Of a stretch of 64,000 bases of DNA, positions 60,601 to 64,000 are shown one piece after another. Every line of letters begins with the position of its first letter. Position 1 is the first letter of the stretch. The notes under the pieces are model-generated. The model was not told the origin of the DNA. It saw only the letters and a program-made list of their open reading frames with translations, and did not search any database. The translations under genes were made by a program, and so were the position numbers. This stretch comes from Ophioderma brevispina (lineage: Eukaryota; Echinodermata; Ophiuroidea; Amphilepidida; Ophiodermatidae), in contig JAMKCH010043992.1 in the NCBI GenBank assembly GCA_023653785.1, positions 1 to 64,000 on the forward strand. Direction: 5' to 3'.

Positions 60601-60665
60601 ACATGTTATACATCATATTGTAGCCCATGTCACAAAGTTTTAAAATCCATGTGAATTTTTGCTCT

Positions 60666-60681
60666 GGTTACCATGGTAACC
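60666..60681. promoter_or_regulatory. Palindromic RFX/X-box-like site
   Basis: GGTTACCATGGTAACC is a perfect 16-bp palindrome matching the RFX half-site arrangement GTTRCCATGGYAAC. It lies in intron 3, 150 bp from the related word at 60,817. Function is not shown by sequence alone. Confidence 0.4.
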
Positions 60682-60816
60682 ACGTAAGGCCTCTGATTGG
60701 CTAAACACTAGAACAAATGTAACTAAATAACTAAACATGCTATTGGGACAAATCTTGGTTGACATGTGCACAAGGGGTAAATACGCAGTGAACCATGAAG
60801 CCAAATTTTTAATACC

Positions 60817-60830
60817 GTTGCCATGTCAAC
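60817..60830. promoter_or_regulatory. Second X-box-like site
   Basis: GTTGCCATGTCAAC differs at one base from the palindromic RFX consensus. It lies inside a hairpin whose arms are GTGAACCATGAAG (60,788) and CTTCATGGTTCAC (60,898). Confidence 0.35.
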
Positions 60831-62119
60831 CGGCAATCGACCAATCGCATAATTTCATGGTGTAATTTGAAATTGGAACACAATTTTGAAAATCGGCCTT
60901 CATGGTTCACTAGCCCTATATTTGCTTAGTATGTGTGCCAAATTTCATGTTCATAGCATGTAGCGTTCTCTAGTTACGTTCGTTTTCGTTTTGGATGTTT
61001 GCTTAATTTAACAAAACGAGTTACAGACCTTGAAACATTTAGACAAAATTCAGGGCGCTTTTGATGTGAAATATGGAATTATTTTTAACATTTCATTTTA
61101 TACTGAAATATCATAATTATTAATGAAAGAATCATCGAAATAGGTGCATCCATTGTCCTGTAATTAATTTTTAAAATAATTTTCTTAAATATCCCAGGGT
61201 GAGAAAACAATAAAATACATAAAAATCACTTACCCAGTGACATTTAATTACTTTAAATTATGGAAACGATAATATGAGTATTAATTTACTTCGACTGTGC
61301 CAAAATAAATGCTTTAAATAGTTCATAAATAATATCTTTTAAAATATCTTAAATACAACCCCTTTAAATTTTACATGATAAAATACAGGAGACAATGCAT
61401 ATTTGGCAAATTTCGCGTACACTATTCACTCTGATCAGCAATATCTCGGGAACTGAATGTCCGATTGCGATTGAATAAAAAGCATTTTGTAGATTACAAT
61501 CTACACAATTTAGCCATTGCATTATCTCATTTTCTTAATTAGAACAATATTTTATCATGTTCAGACCCCATACCCCCCCTTTCAGTCACTCAATGATCCT
61601 TTAAGAGTGAGTCATATTATATGGGATGCTCAGGGATTTGAGATCAAAGGTTATCTAGAGGCCATTCTGTTATCATTGCAGACAAAAATCTTTCCCAACC
61701 AAACTTGGCCTTCATGTCGGCCATCACAAGTTACCCACATTTAGTGTCCTGAGTGTTCCTCTAGGTTGTCTGAATGGTGGGAAAATGTCAAGATGATAAG
61801 AAATTTGCCATAACTTCTTTTCTATAATAGCTGGTTTAATCTTGACCATATTTATTATCCATGGCATTTAATGCTGTGAGGTGCTTTCCTTTGGAGAAAA
61901 ATGTCAACTTAGTCAACAATTATTGGGCATAAATTATAACTCTTTTAGGGCCATTCTTCAGTCATGTTTGAGGCCTAAAACGGGTACATTTTTATTTTCA
62001 ACCCAATGCTGGTTTGTCACCGTAACCAATTTGTTATTATTTTTCATATTATTGATAATCTTGAGTCCAAACCTAACCAAAAATAATGTTTGCACTTTCA
62101 CTAGATTGGTTATTATGTC

Positions 62120-62510
62120 ATGGGGGCAAATAAAGTTCGGCCTTGGATGTGTAGTTTCCCGGTTCTAGTCCCAGCAGGGCCACTTGCTGGGATTTAATTT
62201 GGTTACTAAATTCTGGATTTGATTTGCATAAAAACTATTGATTAAAACTGGAATTCTTCTTTCCCCACAGTTCATTTGGACCTGGGACCATGAGAATACC
62301 CCATCCTTCGAAGGGGACATTAGGGCATCGTCCCACATCGAGAAAAATGCCTGTATATCATAGCCAGTTATATAGGTGGAGAACTCTGGCTGTCCCAAGT
62401 CGTTAAGAGATTTTTTAATGTACACTACCGGCTTTCGTGATTTGAAAGAAGCTCTGGACACTGAGACACACCCGCACGAGTATTATTATAAAAAGAATGT
62501 TATTATTATT
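62120..62510 (+). mobile_element. tRNA-derived SINE in intron 3
   Basis: A head-like GGCCTTGGATGTGTAGTTTC is followed by a box-B-like GGTTCTAGTCCCAGC at 62,161. The tail ends ATTATTATAAAAAGAATG and ATTATTATT. It stops about 50 bp before the exon 4 acceptor. Box A is not convincing. Confidence 0.4.
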
Positions 62511-62558
62511 TGGTTTATTGATAGGGAAGTAACATTTTTATACATTTCTTTTTTCCAG

Positions 62559-64000
62559 TGTGTACAGTGGGTAGAAGATGCAAAACTGAATCAACTCAGG
62601 AGAGAGGGTGTTCGCTACGCACGGATCCGTCTCCGAGATAACGACATCTACTTCATTCCTCGTAACATTGTTCATCAATTCAAGACAGTCTCAGCATGTG
62701 CTAGCATAGCTTGGCATGTCCGACTGAAGCGTTATTATCCTGATGAGATCAAAGATAAAGAGGCAAAAGATCAAGCAGGTGATGTTGAAGGTGCAAAAGA
62801 AGAGGCAAAGCAGCAGGTTGAACTGAAAGAGAAAAGCAAGGAAGTTAAGGAAGGTCTTAAAGAGATGCATCAGGAAGGTGAAAAGAGGGTTAGTGGAAAT
62901 GCTGAGGAGAAAATCCAGGAAAAGAAGGTTCATGAAATATCAAAGGAGGATACCAATGATAAGCAAGTTAATGAAACAGCAAAAGAGAAAAGCAAGGAAA
63001 GGAAGGTTAATGAAGTAGCACAGGAGAAAACCAAGGAAAAGAAGGTTAATGAAATAACAAAGAAGGTTAATGAAATAGCAAAGGAGAAAACCAAGGAGAA
63101 GAAGGTTAATGAAGTAGCAAAGGAGAAAACCAAGGAAAAGAAAGTTAGTGAAATAGCAAAAGAAAAGACAAAGGAAAGGAAGGTTAATGAAATAGCAAAG
63201 GAGAAAACCAAGGAAAAGAAGGTTAATGAAATAGCGAAGGAGAAAACCAAGGAAAAGAAGGTTAATGAAATAGCGAAGGAGAAAACCAAGGAAAAGAAGG
63301 TTAATGAAATAGCGAAGGAGAAAACCAAGGAAAAGAAAGTTAGTGAAATAGCAAAGGAGAAAACCAAGGAAAAGAAGGTTAATGAAATAGCAAAGGAGAA
63401 AACCAATCAAAAGAAAGTTAGTGAAGTAGCTGAAGAGAAAAACAAGGAAAAGAAGGTTAATGAAATAGCAAAGGAAAAAACCAAGGAAAAGAAGGTTAAT
63501 GAAATAGCAAAGGAGAAAACCAAGGAAAAGAAGGTTAATGAAATAGGAAAGGAAAAAACCAAGGAAAAGAAAGTTAGTGAAATATCTAAAGGGAAAACTA
63601 AGGAAAAGAAGGTTAGTGAAGCAAAGGAGAAAACAAGGGAGAAGAAGGTTACTGAAATTGCAAAGGAGAAAACTAAGGAAAAGAAGGTTAATGAAATAAG
63701 GGAGAAAAGCAAGGAGAGGAGGGTGAATGAAATAACAAAGGAGAAAACCAAGGAAAAGAAGGTTAATTTAATAACAAAAGAGAAAACCAAGGAAAAGAAG
63801 ATTGGTGAAATAACAAAAGAGAAACCCAAGGAAAAGAAAGTTAATGAAGTGAAGGAAAGATCCAGGGAAAAGAAGGCTAGTGGAACATTGAAAGAGAAAT
63901 CTAAGGAAAAGAGGAAAGAGAATGCTGTTGATGACCCAAAATCAAAAGGAAGAGAAAGTCGAGAGAAAGGTAAGACCGATGTGAATGTAAGATCAAAAGA
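62559..64000 (+). CDS. RSBN1: RSBN1 homologue, coding exon 4 with repeat tail (runs off window)
   Basis: The exon starts after TTTTTTCCAG in phase 0 and reads [20 protein letters not shown], then [20 protein letters not shown] and [14 protein letters not shown], completing the RSBN1 catalytic region. His at 62,673 in IPRNIVHQF is the expected distal iron ligand. From about 62,750 the protein becomes Lys/Glu-rich and from about 62,925 is a tandem array of [13 protein letters not shown] units. No stop occurs up to 64,000. AAAG|GTAAGA at 63,969/63,970 is a possible donor, so the exon may end there. Vertebrate RSBN1 has a shorter, non-repetitive tail, so this extension is lineage-specific. It is probably a disordered or charged-helix region. 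Confidence 0.93.
62925..63900 (+). repeat. 39-bp coding minisatellite (13-aa [13 protein letters not shown])
   Basis: About two dozen units of AAGGTTAATGAAATAGCAAA followed by GGAGAAAACCAAGGAAAAG. Shortened units lose whole codons only (for example KVSE-AKEK at 63,621 and a truncated unit at 63,053), so the frame never breaks. The antisense strand is also open across the array and reads [13 protein letters not shown] repeats, a by-product of the repeat. Confidence 0.95.

Noticed and set aside
62930..63829. Long minus-strand open frames with [13 protein letters not shown] repeats
   Set aside because: They are the antisense shadow of the 39-bp coding repeat of the RSBN1 homologue; 39 is divisible by three so any stop-free frame stays open.

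Overview
The window looks like AT-rich, repeat-dense nuclear DNA of a marine invertebrate. It has intron-split genes with GT..AG borders, tRNA-derived SINEs, LINE relics with reverse-transcriptase motifs, and many non-autonomous inverted-repeat transposons. The repeat flavour (frequent TAGGCCTA and ACATGTA words, SINE tails ending GCGCTATATAAAT) suggests an echinoderm, hemichordate or similar animal. That placement is a guess, because no species-diagnostic sequence was recognised. There are no bacterial genes, CRISPR arrays or rRNA genes.

One gene is clear: a plus-strand RSBN1 (ROSBIN/KDM9/DPY-21 family) JmjC-type histone demethylase homologue. Its coding exons lie at 52,979-54,429, 55,661-55,840, 59,636-59,741 and 62,559 to at least the window end. 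The catalytic core is well conserved: an HxD motif in exon 2 and a distal His in exon 4. Right after the core the protein runs into an array of about two dozen 13-residue [13 protein letters not shown] repeats. A second gene, on the minus strand, is a SET/TAF-I (NAP family) homologue: a convincing exon at 1,217-1,460, a frame-broken exon near 9,668-9,826 and a plausible first exon at 9,955-10,029 behind a CpG-rich segment. Two more possible first exons (38,367-38,769 plus; 48,272-48,491 minus) have splice-like ends but no recognised family.

Layout. 0-10 kb: SET exons around an imperfect 2.2-kb tandem duplication and long purine-rich tracts. 11-13 kb: nested inverted-repeat elements, including a 1.15-kb element built from TCCGAAAGG words with a 9-bp target duplication. 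17-21 kb: recent duplications, a mariner-type transposase relic and a Tc1-like terminal-repeat element. 23-29 kb: a LINE relic, foldback elements and a head-to-head satellite. 30-36.2 kb: a large transposon-like unit with inverted arms of 1.0-1.4 kb carrying YY1-like words and a decayed interior. 37-44 kb: LINE relics, one holding a hAT-like MITE that itself holds a piggyBac-like TTAA element. 45-52.5 kb: two G-rich minisatellite blocks, one with a run of 51 G. 52.9-64 kb: the RSBN1 gene with transposon-filled introns.

Single-base frame breaks recur in otherwise conserved exons, and the second copy of the 2-6 kb duplication differs mainly by tiny indels. Residual assembly error is a serious explanation for much of the apparent gene decay.
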